Assembly (NCBI GenBank): GCA_014925825.1
Contig: JACGCK010000048.1
Coordinates: forward strand, 234,047 to 298,046
Direction: 5' to 3'
Length of the DNA: 64,000 bases
Source: Pholiota molesta
Lineage: Eukaryota; Basidiomycota; Agaricomycetes; Agaricales; Strophariaceae
Both the position numbers and the translations under genes were made by a program. Position 1 is the stretch's first letter, and every line of letters starts with the position of its first letter. Below are positions 23,394-34,723 of this stretch, one piece after another. The notes under the pieces were generated by a model. The model did not search any database. It saw only the letters and a list, made by a program, of their open reading frames with translations, and was not told the origin of the DNA.

Positions 23394-24183
23394 AGGAAAT
23401 TTAATTTGATTACATGCTATTGTCCGTGATTTATCCTCAGAGATGATAGCGTGTTTTTCACTGCCTGACTTGTATCTTCTTCCCCATCTTCTTACGTCAC
23501 TATCCATACATGCAAGTCACTAATTGCCAACGGAAAAGAAGCAATATAAGTTGAAGTGTACTTTTAGAGGGTACGGAGAATCACACAAAACAATTGTAGA
23601 TAAGGCCTCGTCAATGGGACAGGGATGGTGAATAGGTCGAAAGAAATCAGTGTGCGAATTTTGGATCCCCATGCTTGCCTTCGAGCTCCTGCTATGCTAG
23701 TTGGCCCATGTTGGAGGCTTTCAAACATACAGATTATATACTTCTTTTTTCCACAGTGGTCGACTTGGTGGTATACTCTTTGGCCTATGGTCTTTGGACA
23801 TGGCCATATTTCAGGGGAGTGCGGCTTTATAGCATATTTGCCACGTATTTGACTTATTTTATTCGCTTATTTGGATTATCGCTGCGGGAAGGATAACAAT
23901 TTCTGCATAAAATAGTGTTAGTGTTGTTGCTGACAGTGTAGTACTCAATGTCCAGGCCAACATCCACAATTTGGATACTTCAAAAATTTCCACCAACGAT
24001 AGCAGCTTTTTTTAGTCCAGACTCGTTGTCGTCTCCTGAGATGGAGGAGATGCGCACAATACAGGTCGATAGGATTGTGTGTGAAATCGTTGAGCGATAT
24101 GAACCGCAAGATTCGCATGGCCAATACGTCTAGAATGCATTAAAAATAAGTTTACTGACAGGCATTTTGTAAGTTGGGACTTA
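23394..24183. other. Intergenic region with possible last exon of the downstream F-box paralogue
   Basis: Most of these 790 bases show nothing recognisable. At about 24065-24125 the minus strand carries a block (RILRF then NPIDLY) like the proposed last exon of the F-box gene at 11733-12792, behind an acceptor-like site, so the minus-strand F-box gene may extend to here. A 73-residue plus-strand frame at 23675-23896 is hydrophobic but has no family match I know. Confidence 0.35.
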
Positions 24184-24866
24184 CTATGAAGACAAAGATT
24201 GCGTGAACAACGCGGCTTTGTCCCAGATACTCAGTCCATGTCGCGCTTCCTCTTCCCATTCCGTTTGTAGATCACCCAATTGTGAAGAACGCGGAACCCG
24301 GTAGTTGCTTTTGCGCACATCGACTACCCATCTTAAAGCGTCCTGACACTCCTCTTCGGACAGTCGGGTCTGTCACCTTGAAAAAAAGAGGCGAGTTGCG
24401 AAAGGAAGGCGAGATTTCCGGGTTGCTAATGCAAAATATGAGGAGAAGAATGTCTGGTTTACAAAGGATGGCGTGTTCTGAGATGCCTATGGACGAAGTG
24501 GAGTAGCTGAGTGATCGGAAGAAAAGAGGACCGTAAGACGAAAAATTTCCTCTCCAAAGCCAGCCTGGATAAGCGGTCACAATTGCGGAATATATCCATA
24601 GGCATCTCGCATACGTCGGAATCAACGTAGACACTTCGGATATAGTTTCTTAGGAGTAAACCAGGGTAAAGACTGTCAGTCTTCGCTCGACTAATTCGAT
24701 AGATGTGTCTGGCAGTCTGCCTGTTCTTGATAATTATAGTCGAATAGAGGTACGGCAGTGCAAGTATACGGGTCCAAGAGCCGTCTGACACAGAGAAGAC
24801 AGAATGAGGTGGAAAGGATCACCCGCATCGGAAGACATAGTCCACGAGTTCTGGTGGCAAATCCAT
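24184..24866 (-). CDS. F-box-like protein, copy 2 (paralogue of the 11.7-kb gene, inverted)
   Basis: From an ATG at 24866 the protein reads MDLPPELVDYVF, an F-box start closely like LPLELVDHIF in copy 1. A stop follows at once in this frame, but the next frame continues ILSTSFC, identical to copy 1, showing a base lost near 24818. The frame then returns to GSWTRILALPYLYSTIIIKN, later RNCDRLSRLALE, and ends with RWVVDVRKSNYRV, DLQTEWEEEARHG and IWDKAALFTQSLSS, all aligned with copy 1. The gene is therefore a diverged duplicate in opposite orientation. With at least three frame shifts it may be a real pseudogene, though sequencing error is equally possible. A further exon downstream (about 24065-24125) is possible. 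Confidence 0.5.
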
Positions 24867-25299
24867 GCAAGTGGTTTGCTTGTCGACCTGACGGCAGTGT
24901 TTATTCTTGCGTTCACTTCGAGGTTTCTAGATTTGACTGTCAAAATCAGATGTTGAGTGACTGAGCAACTGTAATACGGGTGTGTCAAATCGAGCTGGAT
25001 CGATGAGAAGGGGCCAGGAGAAGTAAACTGGTACTCACTTCAAAGGCGGTGTGTATCAGACTCCTATACCACCTCAAAGGCTTAGGTCGGATTAGCAGCC
25101 TAACGTTGTTGAAATCGGGACCAGCGGCCGTGGTAGTTGACTGTGTGATTCAAGTTCAGTATTCCAGGCAAATGTGAACGTTCTACTACAGGGACGCGAA
25201 AGCTTGGCGCGAGTCACATCAAACGCGTGCTGTCACATGCTGATTATTGTGACGCGGCGGTTGTGGCCAACGTAAACTCACTCTTCCACTTGCATTGTC
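24867..25299. other. Intergenic region, divergent promoters of F-box copy 2 and RFC1
   Basis: These 433 bases lie between two divergently transcribed genes. No motif, repeat or RNA gene was recognised. Confidence 0.3.
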
Positions 25300-28200
25300 A
25301 TGGCTCCTTCGACGAAAGGCAGCAAGCCTGCAAAGGGTGTTAAACCGGGAGGAGGCTTGCATATGTTCTTTGGGCCGGGCGGAAGCCAACCAAAGGCAAT
25401 TGCAAAAGTCTCCGGTTCTTCGCAGGTGCGTCGTATACATGACTCGGAATCAGCTTTCACTATGAACGCGCTATTGATATACGCTTTAGCCATCGACTCT
25501 TGGATCACAAAAGACCCAGCCTATCGCGTTCGTGAACAGCTTTTACCTTCTAAGTATTTGCTAAACATGCTTCACAGTCCCAAAAAGGCGCCGATGTCAT
25601 GGTCATAGACGATAGTGACGATGAACCGCTGCTCCCTCTAAGAAGCCCGCACCGACAAAACCCAGATCAATCGAACTTCCGCCGCTATATCCAGTGATGG
25701 GGAGATGAGCAAGCCAGCGAAAGTGGCACCGTTAGTCCCTATTTTCTCGAACACCCGAAACCTCTCAAATGAATACCAATGTAGGGCGAAAGAATTACTT
25801 TGAAGCGGAAAAAATCAACTGTTATCTCTTCTAGTGATGAAGGTACGCCCTAAATTACGCGACCGTTCACTCAAATTGTAACCTCATGCAACCAGACGCA
25901 CCGGCACCTATTCTGTAATTTCATCTATTTCCTCTGCCATTGAAACAACTGATAATATTGCATTACAGAAAGAAGGTAGCCACGCCTAAACGCAAAAGAC
26001 CCAAAGTTGTCAGCTCTAGTGAAGAGGAACAGAAGACACGCCTCTCAGGAAAAAAGCCGCGGCCTCATCCTCCAAATCCTCCAAACCTCGCGCCTCCACC
26101 AGCATGGCCAAGCCAACGAAGAAGAAAAGGACGAAGACTACGACATGGAGTCATCTGAGAGCGAGGATGCTGACAATGACGACAACTTTATCGTAGACGA
26201 TGATGAGGAGGATGTCAAGCCAAAGAAGAAACGACCACCCCCTAAGAAGGCTCCTGCAGCCTCTTCTGCAAATGCAGAGAAGGCGAAACCCGCAAAAGCC
26301 AGTTCGTCAAAGGAGAAAATCGAAGATACTAAGGCCGAGGTGAAGGAACCTGCGAAACCTAAATTCAAGTACGGCTTCTGTCACATATGTCGTTCATCTT
26401 GACTGATTTTATTTTATTAGTTGGGCAGCCAAGAAGGCAGCCTTAGCAGCTGGTCCTGTCGCTCATGGTTCAAAAGAGGTACCTGATGGCGCTCCAGACG
26501 CGCTGGCGGGTCTGTCCTTCGTCTTCACGGGAGAACTGAGTAGTTTCTCTCGAGAGGAGGCTATTGACTTGGCCAAACGCTTTGGCGGGTAAGCATATTG
26601 TCTCATCGCATTTTCCCATTGTTCATTTCACTGTATACAGTCGCGTTGTGGGCCAGCCATCCAGCAAAACCGATTGGGTTGTGCTAGGGACAACGCGGGT
26701 CCGAGCAAACTCGCCGCTATCAAGAAACACGGGATCAGGACCCTCAATGAGGACGAGTTTTTGAACCTCATCGGTACGCGGAAGGGGCCGGGCAATGGAA
26801 ACATCGACGAAAAGACGAAAAAGAAGATGGAGAAAGAGCAAGAGGAAATAAGAAGGCTGCCAAAGAGATGGAGAAGAGGGAAAAGAGGAAGAGGAGCAAG
26901 CGGGGAAACGTATGATCCGTCGACGCAGTTGTGGACTGTCAGATACGCGCCGCAGAATATCAAAGATATATGTGGGAATAAGGGACAAGTGGAGAAGCTT
27001 CAGCAGTGGCTACACGACTGGTGCGTGATTTCGTTCTCTGAAAGACATTGTAAGGCTAATCGGCTTGTGTTTTTTGCTCTCGAAGGCCTAATAGCTTGAA
27101 GCCGGCTTCAAAAAACCGGCAAGCATGGTATGAACATTTTCCGCGCCGTTCTCATCACTGGATCTCCTGGAATCGGGAAAACTACGAGTGCCCACCTCTG
27201 GCCAAACTCGAGGGATACACTCCGATTGAACTGAATGCAGTGATGCGCGCAGCAAGAAATGGTAGAGGTGTGTAGATGTTCTCCTGAGCCCTGATGGCAC
27301 TGATCATCCAACCACGTCGATAGAGCGGAATGAATATCAATAATACTAGTTTGGATGGTTATATAAAGGGCCCGCACGTAAGTGTTTCTTTTCTATCATA
27401 AATGCATCATGTTTTCTAAATGAACTTTTCGGCGTATTCAGGAAACAAATTCTCAAGGCGTTATGATAACCGACAGATCCTGTTTGATTATGGATGAAGT
27501 CGATGGTATGTCGCGGGTGACCGAGGAGGAGTCGGCGCTTGAATGCCATGATCAAGAAAACGAAGGTTTGCGGCGCAGCTTTTTGTCCTCGGAAGATGCA
27601 ACTTTTTATGCAGATTCCTATCATCTGCATTGCCAATGACCGCAATTCTCAGAAGCTAAAGCCTCTGGCAGCTACCACGTTTAACATGCCATTCCATAAG
27701 TAAGCTTCAGCCTAATCGCCTTGATTTGGCTGATATTAACGGTGTTTCCGTAGGCCGCCAGCCCAATCGATCAGATCTAGAATTCTGACCATTGCTTTCA
27801 AGTAAGTGACTGCTTGTCAACTTTTTGATATTCATATGTTTTTAGGGAGAAGATGAAAGTCCCTGCAAATGTTATCGACCAGCTCATCAATGGAGCCCAG
27901 TCTGATATTCGGCAAGTCTCAACATGCTTTCAACGTGGAAGCTATCGCATAACACGATGGACTTCGACGAGGGCAAGGACCTGTAAGTCGCCATTTCCTT
28001 TCTCTGAAAGAGCGATGCTCATGTTATGCAGTGCGAGAGCGAACCAGAAACATCGATTTTGACGCCTTTCGATATCACATCCAAGATGCTGGGGCCATAC
28101 CTTTATTCCTCGACATCCCGAGAGACGTTGGGCGATAAGATGGAATATTATTTCCAGATCACTCTTTTGTGCCTCTTTTCATTCAGGAGAATTATCTCAA

Positions 28201-29306
28201 GACCATTCCTGCTCGGAGTAGGAACTATGATGGTCCGGAGAAGGCGTTGAAGGAACTTCGGCTTATGGACCAGGCGGCGTCTTCAATTTCGGATGGGGAT
28301 ATCGTTGACGCTATGATTCATGGGTGCGTCCTTTTCGTTATTTATTTCTGGGAGTGAATTTTAAGCTGATCACATCTACTACGTGCTTCTTTATCCAGCC
28401 CTGAACAACATTGGGCATTGATGCCACTGCATGCGATCACCTCCACCGTCAAACCCACATCGTTGATGTACGGTAATGGCGCTGGGTACGGAGGGCCTAA
28501 TGCCATGTCATTCCCACAGTAAGTCCCAGCATTGTCACCGTTTTGGTCCATCGGTTTTAATGCGACGATTCTTTTTAGGTGGCTTGGCCAAAATTCCAAG
28601 CAGAACAAATTGAATAGACAGCTGGGCGATATCAAATTCGCATGCGGTTGAAGGTGTCTGGCGATAAACATGAGATCCGCCAAGCCTATATCCCAGCTAT
28701 GTACCCGCATATTGTTCGGCCACTGCAGGAAGAGGGCGTCGTACGTGTTACTGTATTCTTACGAACGCTTCATTACTGATATACCTAAATATTGGTTGGT
28801 ATTACAGAGCGCCGTTCCAGAAGTCATTCAAAAAATGGATGACTATTATCTTACCAAGGAAGATTGGGATACTATCGTCGAGTTGGGTGTTGATGAAAAG
28901 AAGGATGATCTTGTCCTCAAGAAGATATCAACGGCTACGAAGACTGCGCTGACCAGAAAGTAAGCTCTGATCGTTCATGTTGATTTCTGGAAGATGTCGT
29001 TGACTTGGTTTCCGCAGGTATAACTCGACAGAACATCCCATACCCTTCCACAAAGCCGAAGACCTGGGCAAGATGGCGAAGAGACTTCCTGGTGGCCCTG
29101 CACCAGATCTTGAAGAGGCTTATGTGAGTATTTTGTTTGGAATCTTTGCTAGGGATTCTAATTCAAATACAACACAGGTCGACGATATTGTGGAAGAGCT
29201 CTCTGATGATGATTCCAACAAAGATGCGGAAGATGTCACTAAGGATAAGCTCATCAAGGAAGCGAAGAAAAGGAAAGCACCTGCTGCCAAAGCTGCCAAA
29301 AAATAG
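25300..29306 (+). CDS. RFC1: Replication factor C subunit 1 (clamp-loader large subunit)
   Basis: RFC1 is the large subunit of the clamp loader that opens PCNA rings onto primed DNA. The start MAPSTKGSKPAKG at 25300 leads to GGGLHMFFGPGG, which could be a PCNA-binding element. A long charged linker follows. The BRCT domain (about 26490-26790) contains LAGLSFVFTGELSSFSREEA and later AAIKKHGIRTLNEDEFLNLI. The AAA+ module begins LWTVRYAPQNIKDICGNKGQ; Walker A is GSPGIGKTTSAHL (about 27160-27195) and Walker B CLIMDEVDGMS (about 27480-27510). A stretch with CIANDRNSQKLKPLA matches the family. The C-terminal domain includes RKYNSTEHPIPFHKA and PAPDLEEAYVDDI, and ends in a lysine-rich tail at 29306. 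Many short introns are present, plus several one-base slips, for example before AAIKKHG and in the region after Walker A. Identification is firm. Confidence 0.88.
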
Positions 29307-29764
29307 CTTTCGGCTTCGAAGTGATTCTCTATTCGCCGATCTCCCACCTTTATTTTCTATTTAATCCTGAGCAACTTGTATAAAAGTTGGATTCATTTAC
29401 ACATACATACCTGTTTGATTGTATTTAACTGAATCATCTCGCATATTGTATATTTCATTGTAATAAATAATTTGGATATGAAATTCTTTGACCTCTTTGA
29501 CGATCTTATGCCTTATTACTATGTATAACTATGTACTTTCTTGATGGAAATGGAGTGGTTCTGGGCTCGATGAGTTGATGCTGCTCAAAACGCGGTCACA
29601 TGACAGTCGTTGGGCGTGTTGATCTCAGATCTGACATGAAGGTTCCCAAATCTCCGCATCCTTGGTCTCTTCCTCCATCATTTATAGGTTGGATTGGACT
29701 GGTTCACTCTATTATATGTTTCTCTAGCTTAAAACCCAGCCAAAACCCAAGCTTACCACCCAAC
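29307..29764. other. Intergenic region, nothing recognised
   Basis: These 458 bases hold the 3' flank of RFC1 (AT-rich) and the promoter of the next gene. No element was recognised. Confidence 0.3.
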
Positions 29765-31378
29765 ATGCCCTATCTCACATTCGAGGCACCGCCACCATCA
29801 ACACCGAAGACACTCGGAAGCGCATACAATGCCAAGGATCAGCAAGTTCTCAACTTCAAAGGGAGCCCGACTCCGACGATAGAAGAGAAGCTGATCAAGG
29901 AACAGATCCCTTTGCCACCTGAACCAGCCAAACATGTGATTGAAGAGGGTCCAAAGAACGCTTATCCTGTGGTGAGATTGGACGTCGACACCATCTCTGA
30001 GGCTACTGCAGGGCGTCTTGCGACGAGCCTGCTTGGGCATGTACTGTTCTTGAAGAACCAGGTTCCGTTGTGAGTGAATTTCGTCCGCCAATTCCCTATA
30101 AAATCTAAGGATCTTCCTGTAGCCCTGTCATGCAGCTAGGCAGGATCCCAGGAGGCAAGGTGAGCAATGCTCACCCTTTCACCGAAAATAATCATCGACA
30201 CCACCACTACCACCAAACGTAGGTCAACTCTCGTGCATTCAAACAACGGTCGGAATTGCTATCCTCCTATGATACCATCTCATCCCATCTGGACACCACT
30301 TTCTCCGCACTGTCGACTGCACTGGCCCGATGCTCTGGCGCTAGCGCCCGCCTTAGTGCTTCCCCTGAGGGAAAGAGGTCGCACAAGCGCATGTAGCTAT
30401 ACTTGTTGGTCCGAGCTTGGGCACGGCTAAATCTAAGGTGTTCCTTGGGATTGACGGGTTGGAGACTCGTATATGGGGTGCTCGTGAGGGTTCGGCTGCT
30501 CAGGGGATGGGCAAGTCGACAAAGGAGATGAAAAGGAGGATGAAGAATTGAGGATGAGGAAGAAGAGGAAGAGGATGGAGAGAGGACGAGGAAGAGGGAG
30601 AGGAAGAGGTAAATAGCTTAGAAGGAAGCGATGATGACGCAGAGGAACCGAGGAAAGCGACGAGGAGGACGACGATGAAGAAGAGATCGAGGGTGAAGAA
30701 GAATCAGACGATGAAGAGTCAACATCATCTCCACCTCCACCCCACGTATCATATGCGGAGGAGCAGAAATTCCTACAAAACGCGGATCGTCTGTTGTCTC
30801 GAACGCTCGCTGCTGCCGATGCAGAAGGGAACGGAATCGCTTCCGAAATGAGTATGTTAATTCTTCCAACTTCGCCTCTTTCCTTGAGCTAATACGCTGT
30901 ATTAAGCTCCAACACAAACACACATTCTCATCCGTGCACCAAGGAGATTTAACCATCCTGCTTGGATCCCTCGTCAAAACGTGACTGCTGCCCTAAACGC
31001 CTCTTTGCAAGATTTCATGAATAATTCTGGACTTAACGGGGATGCAGGTGGACCTTCGCCTTCTAAGCAGTATTCGAAGAAAGGGAAGATGGAGGGCGTT
31101 TGGATAACTGCTCGAGCAGGCATCCAGCACCGATCGGTGGTAGACGCCGACGCTCTTGGGCAGGCCGGTAATGAGGGGGAAGATGATGCTGATGAGATGA
31201 TTTGGTGGAGCTGGGATGGAAAATTTGTTGGATTTAACGACTGGTAATTTCCATATTGTGTACTTGTCTGCGTCTCGTTTTTCATCTTTCACTCTGAATG
31301 TGCATTCAAAGGAACAAGCTTGTGAAGACGATCAACGAGCTTTACGGTGTTAATGACCGTGAGAAAGATGAAGTGTAA
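29765..31378 (+). CDS. p31comet/MAD2L1BP-like protein (tentative)
   Basis: The spliced protein starts MPYLTFEAPPPSTPKTLG at 29765. Three blocks resemble metazoan MAD2L1-binding protein in order and spacing: LLGHVLFLKNQVPLP (compare the helix and basic-Gln-x-Leu-Pro-Leu-Pro pattern of p31comet) followed by a helix ending SSHLDTTFSAL; MAILVGPSLGTAKSKVFLGI; and, near the end, a beta hairpin-like WITARAGIQHR with MIWWSWDGKFVGFNDW. p31comet works with the TRIP13 ATPase to disassemble mitotic checkpoint complexes by binding MAD2. An acidic Glu/Asp-rich insertion (about 30530-30720) separates the second and third blocks and has several frame slips. The last exon ends KDEV at 31378, only 82 bases before ADE2. 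The similarity was judged by eye; an unrelated conserved fungal protein is the alternative. Confidence 0.45.
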
Positions 31379-31460
31379 TGAACCCTAAAATAGTGTTAGG
31401 GCTTACCAAAATTTCTTTGAAGCGCTATCGGTATCTTGTCTTCCACCCCACATTATCAGG

Positions 31461-33433
31461 ATGTCAGAAAAAATTGTAGGGATTCTTGGTGAGCGTGAGT
31501 CTAATATATGCAATTTTTGGACTCTATCTGATTATGTTCTACGCAGATTCTTACTATTCAAATAGCGAAATGAAAGCCAATGTCTCTTGATCAGGGGGAG
31601 GCCAGTGGGTCGCATGCTCGGAGCCTCAGCATCGCTCTTGAACATCAAAGTCATCATTCTCGATGCAGGGGATAACGGACCAGCGAAGCAGATTCTCGCA
31701 CCACAGGCGCCTCACCTCGCCCACATGATGGATCGTTCGCCGATCCTGAAAAAATCCGGGAGCTCGCAAACAAAGTGGACGTCCTCACCGTGGAGATCGA
31801 GCATGTCGACGCAGATGCTTTGGCAAGCATTCAGTCGTCAGCCAGCGTTGGAAAGAAACTGGAGATCCACCCCAGCCCATCCACAATCCGAATTATTCAG
31901 GATAAATATCGCCAGAAGCAACATCTCGCGGCGGGTGGCCTGCCTGTTTCGGAATTCATTGAAGTGGAGTCTTCAGTCGAATCGGTCTCCGCTGCGGCCG
32001 CGAGCTGGGCTCCCATTGATGCTGAAGGGCCGCACCCTTGCATACGATGGCCGAGGCAACTTTGTCCTTCGCGATCTCTCGCAAGCCCAGGAAGCGATCG
32101 CTGCACTGGGCAACCGCCCTCTCTACGCTGAGAAATGGGTTCCATTCACGAAGGAGATCGCTGTCATGGTCGTGCGCACGGTGGATGGAGAGGTTCAGTC
32201 GTACCCTGTGGTGGAAACGGTTCATAAAGACAATATCTGTCACCTTGTCTTTGCGCCCGTCCGGAGTCGCGACGCGTCCCTTTCACAAAGAGCTCGCTCT
32301 ATTGCTGAGAATGCTATCAAAACTTTCACCGGAGCTGGAATTTTTGGCGTAGAGATGTTCTTGATGGAAGATGGTGCGTCTTTATTTCTTTCAGTATTGA
32401 ACCATAGTAATCTTTCGAAAATCAAGGAAATATCTTTATCAATGAGATTGCTCCCCGACCCCATAACTCTGGACATTATACCATTGAGGCATGCGAAACT
32501 TCACAATACGAGAACCACCTGCGAGCCATCCTATCGCTTCCTTTGGGGTCTACGGCAATGAAGATCCCATCCAGCGTCATGCTTAACCTCATCGGCTACT
32601 CCTCCAACATGTCAGAAATCACCAAAATCACGATGCCGCTCTCACCGTACCCGGAGCGTCTGTCCATCTATACGGCAAGTCCGAATGCAGGAAGGGCCGC
32701 AAGATGGGGCACATCACCATCGTCGCCGACTCGGACGCGCAGCTGCGCTCGCGGCTGCGCCCGCTCCTTCAGGCGCTCCCCGACGCCTCCGCGGCGGAGG
32801 TCGACCGCTACGCGCCCGCGGCGCCTGCCCCAGGGTCCGGGTTCGCGGACCCGAATCCGCTCGTGGGCATCATCATGGGCTCGGACTCGGACCTGCCCGT
32901 GATGCTCCCCGCCGCGCGCATCCTCGACCAGTTCAAGGTGCCGTACGAGCTCACGATCGTGTCCGCGCACCGCACCCCCGACCGGATGGTGGAGTACGCG
33001 CGCAGCGCGGCGACGCGGGGGATCAGGACGATCATCGCGGGCGCGGGGGGCGCGGCGCATCTTCCTGGGATGGTGGCGGCGCTGACGGCGCTGCCTGTGA
33101 TTGGGGTGCCTGTGAAGGGCAGTACGCTGGATGGTGTGGATTCGCTGCATAGTATTGTGCAGATGCCGTGCGTAATTTTTTGTGCCTGGTTTCCTGCCAT
33201 GAACTGACGAGGACTAATGGTGAATTTTGTAGCGCGGCATCCCAGTGGCCACTGTTGCGATAAATAACGGCGTTAACGCTGGGCTATTGGCCGTGCGCAT
33301 ACTCTCAGCCGGTATCCCAAGCTTGATCGGCGCTATGGAACAGTATATGAAGGCGATGGAGGAGGAAGTGCTCGGCAAGGTCGAGAAATTGAAGGAAGTG
33401 GGATGGGAGGATTATCAGGTTAAACGGACGTAA
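31461..33433 (+). CDS. ADE2: Phosphoribosylaminoimidazole carboxylase (ATP-grasp PurK + PurE fusion)
   Basis: Ade2 converts AIR to CAIR in purine synthesis; in fungi PurK- and PurE-type domains are fused. Exon 1 reads MSEKIVGIL (31461) and joins [18 protein letters not shown] across an intron (31492-31594). The ATP-grasp part shows [46 protein letters not shown] and [15 protein letters not shown] further exon encodes [18 protein letters not shown]. The PurE domain has [15 protein letters not shown] (about 32860-32905), SAHRTPDRM (about 32965-32990), [12 protein letters not shown] and the last exon [19 protein letters not shown], ending at 33433. At least four one-base slips break the frame, the first at 31606 where TT reads as T. 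Since loss of Ade2 causes adenine auxotrophy, these are most simply sequence errors. GC content rises sharply in the PurE half. Confidence 0.92.
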
Positions 33434-33749
33434 GACGGAAAATTGGCTGTTTTTTTATTCTGTCTATCAGATTATTTTACGTCGATGAAGGTTTCATTTT
33501 TGCTTCTTGTTCTGAGATGTACTATATTGATGAATCTACTCTTTCGAAAATTTGAGAGTTTCGCGCTGCTTATGATGGATATTACGACCCAACCCTAGTC
33601 TGTAGCGCTCTAGCACTTGCCGCCATCTTGAGCGCTAGCGCTCAAGACTTCCAAAAAGGGAATCGCACGTGATGCGAGATTTTGCACAGCGCTCTTGGCG
33701 CTCAACAATCGCCTTTCGTCCAAACGATCTCCTTCTTGTGATATCTCCG
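33434..33749. other. Intergenic region, nothing recognised
   Basis: These 316 bases lie between ADE2 and the RSA3-like gene, both rightward. An 8-base block (agcgctag) with nearby reversed copies occurs at about 33604-33642, giving a short imperfect palindromic patch; no function is claimed. Confidence 0.3.
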
Positions 33750-34392
33750 ATGCCTCCTGCCGCAACAAAACCGCCAACGCAAAGGAAACGAAACAGGAAG
33801 CGCAAGAGGAGGGCCGCAACCTCGAGCGAATCCTCTTCTTCAAGTTCAGACTCCAGTTCAGACGAGGAAACCCCAACAGTCGTCAAACCTCCCCAGTAGC
33901 CAAGCCAGTGCCTGCAGAAGAATCCTCTTCGTCTGAATCGTCCGACTCGTCTTCCGATTCGAGCTCGGAAGATGAAGGCAGAAAACCTATCACGGCTCGA
34001 GGAAGGCAGGAAGAAAAGGCTGCTGCTGCACCCATAACGAGACGGAGAATGACCGTATCCCCATCCCCTCCCCCTGCGACATTGCCTTCGTTCCTCCCTT
34101 CGACCCAAGGGGGTACGAAATACGAGGAAGAAGAGCTAAAACTGAAGGATAGATTCCGGCAATTTTGGATGGCCTCTGTGGCGGATGGATTTAAAGATGA
34201 TCTGGAGGAAATTCGCAAGGTACGCCGCTTTGTATTACTGCCTACAATTTAATCTAACATCTTTGCACAGGAACCAATCTCGGGCCCTCGCGCCTCGCGT
34301 TACTCATTGATTCGTTGGCTTCAGGAGCCGATGTGTTCAACTCGTCGAGTAATAATACGGGCATCAATGAAATGGATGTGGTGTTGAATTAG
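33750..34392 (+). CDS. RSA3: Ribosome assembly protein 3 (Rsa3 family)
   Basis: Rsa3 is a nucleolar factor for early assembly of the 60S ribosomal subunit. The start MPPAATKPPTQRKRNRKRK at 33750 is basic and is followed by long serine/aspartate/glutamate tracts typical of nucleolar proteins. The conserved domain lies at the C-terminus: LKDRFRQFWMASVADGFKDD, then LEEIRK, and after an intron (34220-34270) EPNLGPSRLALLIDSLASGAD with VF. It ends NEMDVVLN at 34392. Two one-base slips interrupt it: one near 33895 and one at 34274-34275, where CCC seems to read as CC. The domain order and the position of the domain at the end fit the family. The acidic serine tracts are good candidate CK2 sites, which is inference. 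Confidence 0.8.
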
Positions 34393-34723
34393 CCATTTTC
34401 TGCGCGCTGGACAAGCTCCAGAATGGTATCAAGGCATGAAGCCATTTTCCCGGCGCGTAGATATCGCATTTCGACGTTTCGAAATATTTGCCTTGACATT
34501 CTCCACGTTCCGGTCCTCAAAGCTGGTCGAAAACCATATCGGGATGCAAGAGAGCTCTTAGGGTTGGTCCTGCCGTGTCTTACAAGGCTGTGTTCTTCAT
34601 CTGCTAGATGGGTGAAATACACACTGAATATGAATGACGAAAGATGATATTTCAAATATCTGGGGGCGCGGTATAAATATTAGCAGTATGTACAATCGGT
34701 GGTAGAATAGCACATGTGAGAAA
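34393..34723. other. Convergent intergenic region, nothing recognised
   Basis: These 331 bases lie between the 3' ends of the RSA3-like gene and the SH3/RA scaffold gene. Open frames on both strands here show no family motif. Confidence 0.3.

Noticed and set aside
23675..23896. 73-codon hydrophobic plus-strand frame
   Set aside because: It has no homologue I know, no splice context and sits in AT-rich intergenic DNA; hydrophobicity alone is weak evidence.
32668..33152. Open frames on both strands over the PurE half of ADE2
   Set aside because: Only one plus-strand frame contains the PurE signatures; the others are His/Arg/Pro-rich shadows caused by high GC.
33604..33642. Small palindromic patch with agcgctag-type words between ADE2 and RSA3
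   Set aside because: It is short and imperfect and cannot be separated from chance by eye.
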